Source: Bowmanella denitrificans (GTDB lineage Bacteria > Pseudomonadota > Gammaproteobacteria > Enterobacterales > Alteromonadaceae). Taken from it: 64,000 nucleotides of DNA. The notes beneath the pieces are model-generated. The model was not told the DNA's origin. It searched no databases and worked only from the letters and a program-made list of their open reading frames with translations. The stretch lies in the NCBI RefSeq assembly GCF_002887595.1, contig NZ_PEBU01000017.1, positions 1 to 64,000 of the forward strand, in the 5' to 3' direction. The translations under genes were made by a program, and so were the position numbers. Positions 25,696-33,581 of the stretch are shown here, piece after piece; positions within the stretch are counted from its first letter, which is position 1, and each line of letters starts with the position of its first letter.

Positions 25696-26351
25696 AACTG
25701 CTTGTGTGAAAATATGGCGTTTAAAATACGCTCCTCGGTCTGGGCAATCATATCCTGAACTTGCGCCTGAATGGCCCTGGGTTCGTCACCCTTGATGAGA
25801 TCCAGTAGGCTGTTTTGTTGATCACCAGAGTAGGGAAAAGATTGGCGGGTTTTAATATACAGCCAGTAAATGCGCATGGCGGTGTCTTCCAGTTGCCGAA
25901 CCCAGTCATTCATTAACGGGTAGCCAGCCGGGGCACAAAAAGCCAGATTGATTTCCTTGTTGATTTTTAGCAGCTGCAGAGCGGTTTGGTCGTCTTTAAC
26001 CGGCAATAAGCCCTGAATTCTTTTGTTCAACTGGCGAATATGCTCGATATCAATCTTGGCGCCAGCCAGAGAGATCACCTCTGGCAGCAGCATTTTGCGT
26101 AAGGTGAAATTTTGCCTTATTTCCAGCAAGGTTAACGGCGCAACCTGGGTAATGCGAGGTGACAGCGAAACCAGAAATTGCTGGGCAATCAGCCGTTCTA
26201 TCAAGTTTCTGGCAATAGTGCGGCTGATGCCGAACATGTCACTGAGAATATTCTCAGACACCTTGTGACTGGGCGGCAGAGCCTGGGTCACTATAGCGTC
26301 CATCACGATATTGTATGCCTCGGAGGCATCGTTAATTTTATTTTTGTCCAT
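25671..26351 (-). CDS. GntR-family regulator (FadR/FCD type) of the D-Glu locus
   Basis: 226 residues from the ATG at 26351; a TTG at 26381 would add ten residues without homology. N-terminal winged HTH (about 8-70: AYNIVMDAIVTQALPPSHKVSENILSDMFGISRTIARNLIERL) and a C-terminal helical FCD ligand domain (about 85-220). FCD regulators usually bind small organic acids and repress. Transcribed divergently from the HGGPG peptidase, with a shared operator region at 26460-26515, and flanked by the genes that carry the same promoter box, so it probably controls the whole locus and itself. Ligand could be D-Glu or N-acetyl-Glu (inference). Confidence 0.85.
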   Translation of the reverse strand: MDKNKINDASEAYNIVMDAIVTQALPPSHKVSENILSDMFGISRTIARNLIERLIAQQFLVSLSPRITQVAPLTLLEIRQNFTLRKMLLPEVISLAGAKIDIEHIRQLNKRIQGLLPVKDDQTALQLLKINKEINLAFCAPAGYPLMNDWVRQLEDTAMRIYWLYIKTRQSFPYSGDQQNSLLDLIKGDEPRAIQAQVQDMIAQTEERILNAIFSHKQFYTQDLLV

Positions 26352-26459
26352 TTGTGTGCATTGACCTTGGTTGAGGCTCAAAAATTAATACACCAGCTGA
26401 CCCATCTATTCAAGCGATAGAGCTACTGATTGCGGAGAATGTTGATGATTTCCTGTATT

Positions 26460-26515
26460 TTGTACAGCCATATATTGTAAAAAGGCTGTTAAATTGATTT
26501 GCCAAGCGATATGGT
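26460..26515. promoter_or_regulatory. Divergent operator/promoter between gntR and the peptidase gene
   Basis: TTGTACAGCC (26460-26469) is the reverse complement of the GGCTGTACAA box at 21038 and 27761, here facing gntR. After 14 bp comes GGCTGTTAAA (26484-26493), facing the peptidase gene, giving an inverted repeat. TGTTAA (26487-26492), a 17-bp spacer and TATGGT (26510-26515) form a promoter for the peptidase gene, 48 bp before its ATG. Confidence 0.6.
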
Positions 26516-26563
26516 GTTTCTTTCTGGCCCTGTGGGCAGCAACTAAACACAATGGAGTAAAGG

Positions 26564-27709
26564 ATGAAGAAGTGGCAAATATCGGCTCCCCTGGGATTAA
26601 TATTGGTCGCCCTGATTTTTGTGCTGGGCACGCTGTGCTCCGTCTATCAGCTTGTTTCTGCTGGTAAGGAGATAAATCGCAATGCTCTGTGGCTCAATAC
26701 CAATAATGGCGGCATAGACGAATCCTTCTATCTGCAAATAAATGGTGTGCGCCAGTATATCCGGGTCCGTGGCAGGGATTTATCGAATCCGTTGTTACTG
26801 GATTTACATGGTGGTCCAGGTGGTGCTTTTACACCGCTATCACACCGTTTATTGCTGCCTCTTACCGAGTATTTTACCGTGGTGGAATGGGACCAGCGGG
26901 GGGCCGGACGCTCTATCGCTGATAATCAGGCCGCCAGCGTGACAGACTATGCCACTATGGTCGAGGACGCAGTCGCCGTGATGGAGCATGTAACCCAGCG
27001 TTTTGGACAATCTAAACTGGTGCTGGTGGGGCATAGCTGGGGCAGCATGCTCGGTCTTGGCGTTGTTGCTAAACGCCCTGATCTGGTGTCTGCCTATGTG
27101 GGCGTTGGGCAGGCACTGGGCTGGCAGTCTGGATTTGAAGGCAGTCGCAGGCAGATGATGGTGCTGGCTGAAGAGCAAGGGGATATAGACACCTTTAACG
27201 CCCTGGAGGCGCTTAGCCAGTGGCCGGACGCCGACCAAGGAATGGCGCATATCCAGGCCATACAACAATATGTGCCCCGCTTTGCTGGTTCTATTTATGC
27301 GTTGCGTGACCCTACCGATGACTTTCGCACCCATTTGACTCTGGATGCGGTATTGTCACCGGATACCAGCATCGGTGAACTGCTGAGTTTTATCACAAAT
27401 TCCGAGCCTTCACTGGCAACCCGGCAACTCATTCGTGATCTTTACCACTATGAAATCGAGTACCCGCAACATTATGTTTTTAGCGTGCCGATGTTTATTT
27501 TTCAGGGCGAGCATGATCTGCAAACCCCTACCCACCTGGTTAAGAACTGGTTCGAACAGGTCGAATCCCCGCATAAAGAATATGTTGCATTCCAGCATTC
27601 CGCCCACTTTGTGATTAATGAAGAGCCAGGAAAATATTTATATAGCTTGCTAAGTAAGGTCAGACCTATGGCCTTGCAGCCAGTTACAGCCAGCCAATCG
27701 ATGGACTGA
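26564..27709 (+). CDS. Membrane-anchored alpha/beta hydrolase, prolyl-iminopeptidase-like (S33)
   Basis: 381 residues. One N-terminal TM segment (about 7-28) probably leaves the enzyme on the periplasmic face. The S33 marks are LHGGPGG (oxyanion region), WDQRGAGRS, nucleophile elbow GHSWGSMLG, an Asp in GEHDLQTP and His in HSAHF. The family removes N-terminal residues, often proline or alanine, from short peptides or acts on amides. It has its own promoter of the shared type and lies next to the dipeptidase operon, so a role in trimming imported peptides is likely. Exact specificity unknown. Confidence 0.82.
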   Translation: MKKWQISAPLGLILVALIFVLGTLCSVYQLVSAGKEINRNALWLNTNNGGIDESFYLQINGVRQYIRVRGRDLSNPLLLDLHGGPGGAFTPLSHRLLLPLTEYFTVVEWDQRGAGRSIADNQAASVTDYATMVEDAVAVMEHVTQRFGQSKLVLVGHSWGSMLGLGVVAKRPDLVSAYVGVGQALGWQSGFEGSRRQMMVLAEEQGDIDTFNALEALSQWPDADQGMAHIQAIQQYVPRFAGSIYALRDPTDDFRTHLTLDAVLSPDTSIGELLSFITNSEPSLATRQLIRDLYHYEIEYPQHYVFSVPMFIFQGEHDLQTPTHLVKNWFEQVESPHKEYVAFQHSAHFVINEEPGKYLYSLLSKVRPMALQPVTASQSMD

Positions 27710-27760
27710 GCGGGCAAAACCCTTCAATAATGAAAATAAAACAGCCTAAATATGTAAAAG

Positions 27761-27793
27761 GGCTGTACAAAAGATGTTGCGCACGGTTAAAGT
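27761..27793 (+). promoter_or_regulatory. Predicted GntR-regulated promoter of the dipeptidase-dgcA operon
   Basis: GGCTGTACAA (27761-27770), -35 TGTACA, an 18-bp spacer and -10 TAAAGT (27788-27793), the same as at 21038-21070. TTGC stands at a similar place in the spacer and GTGTA follows the -10 start in both. The leader to the ATG at 27933 is about 130 nt. Confidence 0.6.
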
Positions 27794-27932
27794 GTAACCA
27801 GTCCGACTGCCACAGACAGCCATCGCCAGGTTGTTGTCTGAGACGGACAGGCCGGACGGCAGGCATGTGAAGCTGGACCCTTGACACCTAGCATGCCGTT
27901 CGGCCACCCCCACAAAGTGTTGGAGAAAAATA

Positions 27933-29111
27933 ATGAAAACAGTGAGAAACACGAAATATCCACTTAGCCGACGCGCTTTTCTTAAATCTGGTCTGGCCGC
28001 CGCTGTTGCGGTTCCTATGCTGAATTTGGGCAGTTTCAAGGTCTTTGCGGCCAGTGAATCCCGCTACAGTGCCAAGGTGATTGAATTAGTTCAAAGCACG
28101 CAGGTCTTTGATATGTTGTCGCTGATGGCGCCGCTTGGGCAGACCATAAAGGCCGCCACCAGCAAACAACCCAAACTGGAAGATGGCTATGGCCTGGATG
28201 AAAAGTATCTGCGCCTGATTTTGTCCAGTGGCACCGATGTATTTCATCCCGCGGTGGGAGTGGGAGCGGATGAGGCGTTAGCGTTTGTGGCCCGTTTGAA
28301 TGCCTTGGCGGCCGAGCATCCGCAGCATTTGCAACGCATCGATAGTATCAGCGATCTGGACAATCTGAAAAAAGGCCAGCGGGTGGGTTTTATTGTTGGC
28401 ACCCAGAATTCAGATCATTTCCGTAGCCTGGATGATATTAACCAGTTTTACACCCTGGGGCAGCGCATCAGCCAGCTAACCTACAACAGTCGCAACCTGA
28501 TTGGCACTGGTTCTACCGACCGCAACGACGGTGGCCTGAGCAGCTTTGGTGTAGATGTGGTGCAGCGCATGAATACGCTGGGCATGGCGGTGGATGTGAG
28601 CCATTGCGGCGACCAAACCACCCTGGATGCTTTTGAGGTGTCCACTAAGCCGGTACTGATTACACATTCCAATGTGCGTGAGCTTGCCGGAGGCCATATT
28701 CGCTGCAAGTCGGCCGAGGCGATCAAAGCCTTGGCGAAATCCGGCGGCGTCATGGGTATTACCGGTATTCGCCAGTTTGTCAGTCATCGCGAGCCCACCA
28801 ATCTGATCAGCATGATTGATCATATTGACTATATCGCCAGGCAGGTGGGGGTGGAATACGTCGGCGTAGGGTCGGATATGGACATGGATGGCTATGATGA
28901 CATTCCTGCGCCCTTTTTGAATATGTTGAAAGCCCAGTATAAGTCCAGTTATGCCTTCAGAGACAAGCTGGACACAGACGGTTTTGACCATCCCAAGCGG
29001 ATCTATGACCTGACCGATGCCTTGTTGCGTCGCGGTTATGGCGAGGCGGACATCCGCTTGATCCTGGGCGGCAATTTTAAACGGGTGCTGGGTGAAATCT
29101 GGCAAGCCTGA
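27933..29111 (+). CDS. Tat-exported M19 dipeptidase-like protein lacking metal ligands
   Basis: 392 residues with a twin-arginine signal (LSRRAFLKSG, residues 11-20), so it is exported folded. The barrel follows the M19 membrane-dipeptidase pattern: VDVSHCGDQT (His224), ITHSNVRE (His245) and GVGSDMDMDG. The N-terminal metal pair, normally His-x-Asp, is replaced (VFDMLSLM, Leu62 and Leu64), and the bridging glutamate is replaced in VGFIVGTQN (Val155). It may therefore bind a single metal or act as a binding protein; loss of classical dipeptidase activity is inference. First gene of a three-gene operon with a serine hydrolase (22-bp gap) and dgcA. Confidence 0.8.
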   Translation: MKTVRNTKYPLSRRAFLKSGLAAAVAVPMLNLGSFKVFAASESRYSAKVIELVQSTQVFDMLSLMAPLGQTIKAATSKQPKLEDGYGLDEKYLRLILSSGTDVFHPAVGVGADEALAFVARLNALAAEHPQHLQRIDSISDLDNLKKGQRVGFIVGTQNSDHFRSLDDINQFYTLGQRISQLTYNSRNLIGTGSTDRNDGGLSSFGVDVVQRMNTLGMAVDVSHCGDQTTLDAFEVSTKPVLITHSNVRELAGGHIRCKSAEAIKALAKSGGVMGITGIRQFVSHREPTNLISMIDHIDYIARQVGVEYVGVGSDMDMDGYDDIPAPFLNMLKAQYKSSYAFRDKLDTDGFDHPKRIYDLTDALLRRGYGEADIRLILGGNFKRVLGEIWQA

Positions 29112-29133
29112 GCCAACATTGGAGTCAATCGTT

Positions 29134-31029
29134 ATGACGTTACAGCGCATTATTCTGCTTAATCTCCTGGCCGGGCTCTTGTTCACCCTCAGTGTTCAGG
29201 CACAAACGGCATTGGATATTAATGATCCTGCTGTGGTCGAAGCCTTTGTAGACGGGGCTGTTAAGCCCACCATGGAACGCGCCCATAACCCCTCCGGGGT
29301 GGTGATGGTGATGAAAGACGGCAAAATTATTTTTGCCAAAGGCTATGGTTACATAGATCTGCAAAAGCGCATTCCGGTGGACCCTGACACCAGTCTGTTC
29401 AGGCCTGGCTCGATCTCCAAACTTTTTACCTGGGTGGCGGTAATGCAGCAGGTTGAGCAGGGAAGGTTGGACCTGGATACGGATGTAAACCGCTATCTTA
29501 AGTCATTCCAGATCGAGGACAGCTGGCCTGGTCAGCCGGTAACCCTGCGCCACATCATGACCCATACCGCTGGCTTCGAAGACGGTGGGCTGGGCTACTT
29601 GATTGTTGACGACCCTGAGCGCCTGATGCCGCTGGCCGAATCTTTGGCCAAATATCAGCCACAAAGAGTCAATCCCCCTGGTATGCATACGGCTTATTCT
29701 AACTGGGCAACCGCGCTGGCCGGGCTGATTGTACAAAACGTTGCCGGCCAGCCCTTTAATGACTATGTACAGAGGCATATTTTTGCTGTGCTGGATATGC
29801 AACATTCCAGTTTTGCAGAACCTTTGCCAGCGGATTTGCAGCCGCGTATGGCCAAAAACTATAAGTACCACCCCCGTGGTGAGCAGGAAATCAGTTATGA
29901 ACTGGTGAGCAACTTTGGCCCGGCCGGGGCGATGGCTACCACCGCGCTTGATATGAGCAAGTTTGCCGGTGCGTTGTTGAATGACGGTGAATTTAACGGA
30001 CGCCGTATTCTGCAGGCAGATACCTTGCAACGTATGCTGGATGACGGCTTTAGCCATGATCCACGGGTACGTGGCATGGGACTGGGATTACTTTTACGCC
30101 AGTACGGTGCCGACGGCCTGGATATATACGGCCATGATGGTGCGACGCTGATTTTCTTCTCGCATTTTGGTTTGTCCAGACAAGAAAATCTGATGTTGTT
30201 TACGTCCTTTAGTGGCTCGCCTGGCGGCCCTGAACCCCACAAAGCCCTGGTGAAATCCTTCTATGACGCCTTTTTTCCGCGAGCGGTTGCGGCGATTCCA
30301 CCCCCGGCGGATTTTGCCGGGCGAGCAGACAAATATATCGGCACTTACCATAGCTGGCGCAATAACTATAGCCAGGCGGAATCCCTGCGTCGCATGCTTG
30401 GCGAAACCAAAGTCGCGGCATTGGATGACAACACCTTGCTGATTGGTGATAAGCGCTACCTGGAAGTGGACCACAACCTGTTCCGACAGCTAGATGGTTA
30501 TCAGCAGATCGCGTTTCAACAGGATGCGGATGGCAGCATTAGCGGGTTTGTGGTGGATGGCATGGGGGTGGCGCAAAGTTATAAAGCGCCACTACAAGAC
30601 ACCCTGAATTTTAATCTGCTGTTGCTGGCGTTGTGCCTGCTTATCTTCTGCAGTGTGGTGCTGCGTCTGGTGTATCAGTGGCGTCTGTGGCGCAGCCAAA
30701 CGGGTATCGAATATCGTGCCTGGCTGGCGTCTGCTGGATTAGCCTTGAGTAATCTGTTGTTTGTTATTCTGTTACTGACGGCCTTAACCACTGAGTTGCC
30801 GGAGCTGATGTTTAACCTGCCAACCTCTTTTACTTTGGCGCTATGCTTCCCTATCTTGGCGGTACCGCTGCTACTGGCCCATGCTTTTTATGCAGTGCAG
30901 ATTTGGCGCCATCGCCTGTTGGCTGGCAGCTGGGCTCGCATCCGCTATAGCCTGGTAACGCTGGCTGGGTTCGCCATGTTGTGGTTTTGCCTGCACTGGA
31001 ACCTGCTGGGGTTCCACTATTATAGCTAG
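29134..31029 (+). CDS. SxxK serine hydrolase (beta-lactamase/D-aminopeptidase family) with membrane tail
   Basis: 631 residues from the ATG at 29134 (GGAG 9 nt upstream); an upstream frame overlapping the dipeptidase gene is not homologous. Signal peptide, then a class-C-type serine hydrolase domain (about 40-390) with SISK (catalytic Ser-x-x-Lys), YSN and GHDG standing for the KTG-type third motif. A linker domain (about 400-500) is followed by four TM helices at the C-terminus. Relatives include DD-peptidases and D-stereospecific aminopeptidases, consistent with cleaving D-amino-acid-containing peptides outside the inner membrane. Substrate not shown. 22 bp after the dipeptidase-like gene and 8 bp before dgcA. 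Confidence 0.83.
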   Translation: MTLQRIILLNLLAGLLFTLSVQAQTALDINDPAVVEAFVDGAVKPTMERAHNPSGVVMVMKDGKIIFAKGYGYIDLQKRIPVDPDTSLFRPGSISKLFTWVAVMQQVEQGRLDLDTDVNRYLKSFQIEDSWPGQPVTLRHIMTHTAGFEDGGLGYLIVDDPERLMPLAESLAKYQPQRVNPPGMHTAYSNWATALAGLIVQNVAGQPFNDYVQRHIFAVLDMQHSSFAEPLPADLQPRMAKNYKYHPRGEQEISYELVSNFGPAGAMATTALDMSKFAGALLNDGEFNGRRILQADTLQRMLDDGFSHDPRVRGMGLGLLLRQYGADGLDIYGHDGATLIFFSHFGLSRQENLMLFTSFSGSPGGPEPHKALVKSFYDAFFPRAVAAIPPPADFAGRADKYIGTYHSWRNNYSQAESLRRMLGETKVAALDDNTLLIGDKRYLEVDHNLFRQLDGYQQIAFQQDADGSISGFVVDGMGVAQSYKAPLQDTLNFNLLLLALCLLIFCSVVLRLVYQWRLWRSQTGIEYRAWLASAGLALSNLLFVILLLTALTTELPELMFNLPTSFTLALCFPILAVPLLLAHAFYAVQIWRHRLLAGSWARIRYSLVTLAGFAMLWFCLHWNLLGFHYYS

Positions 31030-31037
31030 CCGGATAT

Positions 31038-32147
31038 ATGAAAATCATACAAGTTGATATTGCCAATCTGGATGTGCCGATTCGTCATGCAATCAGTACC
31101 CCACGCGGAACTATCACCGCTGCGCACAATGTGGCGGTGAAGCTGACCACCGACAGCGGCATTTATGGCTGGGGGGAAGCCAGCCCCTTCGCAGCTATTA
31201 CTGGTGACAGTCAGCAAAGCAACTATCTGGCAGCCAGACAACTGGCGGAGATTTTACTGGGGCAGGATGCGCTGGCTATAGAATCCAGGGTAGGTGAGCT
31301 GTTCAATGCAACTTGTGGTGAGCCTTCACTTGTCTCTGCCTTTGATATGGCATTCTATGATATCGCCGCCAAGGCGGCCGGTATGCCGCTATACCAGTTT
31401 TTGGGTGGACAATTGCGGGAATTGCGCACCGATATGACTATAGGACTGCAGACTAGCGTGGCTGATACTCTGGCGCAGGCGCAGGAAGTGCTGGCGGCAG
31501 GATTTGTTGCTATCAAGCTGAAGGTGGGGCGCGATGGCCTTAAGGATGTTGAACACGTAGCGGCAGTACGGGAACTGGCTGGTGCTGATATTGCTATCCG
31601 TATTGATGCCAATCAGGGCTGGGATCTGCCCACCGCGCTGGCCAGCCTGCGCGCCATGCAAAGCCTTAACCTGGACTACGTGGAACAACCGCTGGCGGCC
31701 TGGAATGTGAGGGGACTGGCAGAGCTCAGGCAGCGACAATCGATTCCTGTTTGTGCCGATGAAAGCCTGTTCAGTCATATTGATGCGCTTAATCTGGCTC
31801 ATATGGCCGCGGCCGACTATCTGAACATCAAGCTAGGCAAGGCCGGGGGAATTTTTACTGCCCTGAAGATAAGTGCTGTGGCCGAAGCCGCAGGACTTAA
31901 ATGTATGATTGGTTGTTTTGCCGAAAGCCGTCTTGGCGTGTCGGCGGCCGCCCATCTGGCTCTGGCCAGGGGCAATATCCATTTTATCGACCTGGATACC
32001 GCCTATCAGTTCCGGCAGGACCCCATCCGGGGCGGGGTGCGTTACGCAGAACAACATGGCGGGCTTATGCAGATAAGCGACCGCCCCGGCCACGGTGCCG
32101 AGGTGGACGAAAGCTGCTTACGCACCCCGTATTGCATTCGTTTATAG
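31038..32147 (+). CDS. dgcA: Enolase-superfamily racemase DgcA / dipeptide-epimerase-like
   Basis: 369 residues of the muconate-lactonising/dipeptide epimerase group. N-terminal capping domain, then a barrel with the K-x-K acid-base pair in AIKLKVG, metal ligands Asp in RIDANQGWD, Glu in YVEQPL and Asp in CADES, and the opposite-face Lys in LNIKLGKAGG. Annotated relatives are L-Ala-D/L-Glu epimerases; the marine homologue DgcA racemises N-acetyl-D-Glu to N-acetyl-L-Glu. Presence of dgcN in the same locus favours DgcA, but muropeptide dipeptide epimerisation remains an option. Last gene of its operon; stops 4 bp from the convergent methyltransferase gene. Confidence 0.78.
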   Translation: MKIIQVDIANLDVPIRHAISTPRGTITAAHNVAVKLTTDSGIYGWGEASPFAAITGDSQQSNYLAARQLAEILLGQDALAIESRVGELFNATCGEPSLVSAFDMAFYDIAAKAAGMPLYQFLGGQLRELRTDMTIGLQTSVADTLAQAQEVLAAGFVAIKLKVGRDGLKDVEHVAAVRELAGADIAIRIDANQGWDLPTALASLRAMQSLNLDYVEQPLAAWNVRGLAELRQRQSIPVCADESLFSHIDALNLAHMAAADYLNIKLGKAGGIFTALKISAVAEAAGLKCMIGCFAESRLGVSAAAHLALARGNIHFIDLDTAYQFRQDPIRGGVRYAEQHGGLMQISDRPGHGAEVDESCLRTPYCIRL

Positions 32148-32151
32148 GCCG

Positions 32152-32811
32152 TCAGGGCAGCTCCACCTCTAATTGCCAGCTTTGCTGGCCGCTGGCCCAG
32201 TACTTGCGTTCAAAGGGGGTCATCGGGTGTTCGGCCTGATAGCGTTCAGGATTGGCTTTGATACCGGCAATGCCAAGGGCCAGGGCAAATTCTTCAATAT
32301 ACAAAGGCCAGTTACTGCGTACTGTTAAAGTACCACCCAGTTTGAGAATATCGGCAAAGGAGGCTCCGCCGTGCCAGCGTCTTTTGACATGCATCGACTT
32401 GGGCCAGGGATTGGGGTAGAGCAAAAAGTGCCTTTGCAGGCGCCAGCCGGCCTGATGCGCTAAACGCCAGAAATCATTGAGGTCGGCGCGCAGCACCAGG
32501 TAGTTGTCTTGATCCACCGCATAGCCGCGCTCATGCTTGGCGGTACGCAGCGCCGATTTGTCGACGCCAATGACTTTGGCTTCGGGGTAAAGGCTGGCAA
32601 TTACGGCCGTGCTTTCACCTACCCCGCAGCAGGAATCCAGGATCAGTGGTCCCTGCCAGTTATCCAGCCAGGTCTGGGCCTCGGCAAAGGCATCCAGAGT
32701 ATGTTGATTAAAAGGCTTTTGCGAGTCGCTGGCCAGGTGCCGTTTGACCAACTCTTCCAGCTTCTCGTGAGGCCCGCTCTGGTTACTGGTAACGACTTTT
32801 GATTCACCCAT
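32152..32811 (-). CDS. TrmB-like SAM methyltransferase
   Basis: 219 residues; the ATG at 32811 shares one base with the yadH stop (TGATG). A Rossmann methyltransferase with SAM motif LILDSCCGVGESTAVIA and a TrmB-type block YPNPWPKSMHVKRRWHG, close to the FPDPWPKKRHNKRR of tRNA guanine-N7 methyltransferase. It differs from TrmB in the SAM loop and has no N-terminal TrmB extension, so it is probably a paralogue of unknown target rather than TrmB itself. Cotranscribed with the yadGH exporter. Confidence 0.78.
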   Translation of the reverse strand: MGESKVVTSNQSGPHEKLEELVKRHLASDSQKPFNQHTLDAFAEAQTWLDNWQGPLILDSCCGVGESTAVIASLYPEAKVIGVDKSALRTAKHERGYAVDQDNYLVLRADLNDFWRLAHQAGWRLQRHFLLYPNPWPKSMHVKRRWHGGASFADILKLGGTLTVRSNWPLYIEEFALALGIAGIKANPERYQAEHPMTPFERKYWASGQQSWQLEVELP

Positions 32812-33581
32812 CAACTGCGGATCCCCACGCCTTTATTGATCAGATGCCAGGCGGTGGCGAATAACGCCAGGTTAAAGGCGACTAATACTGCCAGGGATGT
32901 GCCAATGCCCACATCGGACACGCCGAGGAAACCGTAGCGAAAACCGTTAACCATATACACAACCGGATTGGCCTTGCTAACCCACTGCCAGAATTCAGGC
33001 AACAAGGTGAGTGAATAAAATACCCCGCCCAGATAGGTCAGGGGGGTCAGCACAAAGGTAGGGATAACACTGATATCATCAAAGGTTTTGGCATACACGG
33101 CATTCACCAGCCCCGCTGCGGCAAACAAGGTGGCGGTCAATACCAGCGTCGTCACCAGCATCACTGGATGGTGAATCTGAATATCCACAAAAAATAATGA
33201 CACCAGGGTAACAATCAAGCCAACCAATAGGGCGCGTGCCACGCCACCACCAATAAAACCGAGAATAATAATCCAGTTAGATAAAGGCGCAACCAGCAAC
33301 TCCTCCACATTGCGCTGGAACTTAGCGCTAAAAAACGAAGAGGAGACATTGGCATAGGCATTGGTGATCACCGACATCATGATCAGGCCGGGAACGATAA
33401 ACTCCATATAACTGAAGCCGCCCATCTGGCCGATGCGGTTACCTATCAGGTTACCAAATATCACAAAGTACAAACTCATCGTAATAGCTGGTGGCACCAG
33501 GGTTTGTACCCAGATGCGCAGGAAACGCGTGCATTCTTTGCGCCACAAGGTTTTCAGGGCGGTAAACTGCAAATTAGCCAT
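32811..33581 (-). CDS. yadH: ABC-2 type permease YadH
   Basis: 256 residues with six TM helices and the ABC-2 permease signature region (YLGGVFYSLTLLPEFWQWVSKANPVVYMVNGFRYG). The N-terminus LKTLWRKECTRFLRIWVQTLVPPAITMSLYFVIFG closely matches E. coli YadH. With YadG it forms an exporter of unknown substrate. Overlaps yadG by 8 bp and the methyltransferase gene by 1 bp, making a tight three-gene operon. Confidence 0.9.
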   Translation of the reverse strand: MANLQFTALKTLWRKECTRFLRIWVQTLVPPAITMSLYFVIFGNLIGNRIGQMGGFSYMEFIVPGLIMMSVITNAYANVSSSFFSAKFQRNVEELLVAPLSNWIIILGFIGGGVARALLVGLIVTLVSLFFVDIQIHHPVMLVTTLVLTATLFAAAGLVNAVYAKTFDDISVIPTFVLTPLTYLGGVFYSLTLLPEFWQWVSKANPVVYMVNGFRYGFLGVSDVGIGTSLAVLVAFNLALFATAWHLINKGVGIRS

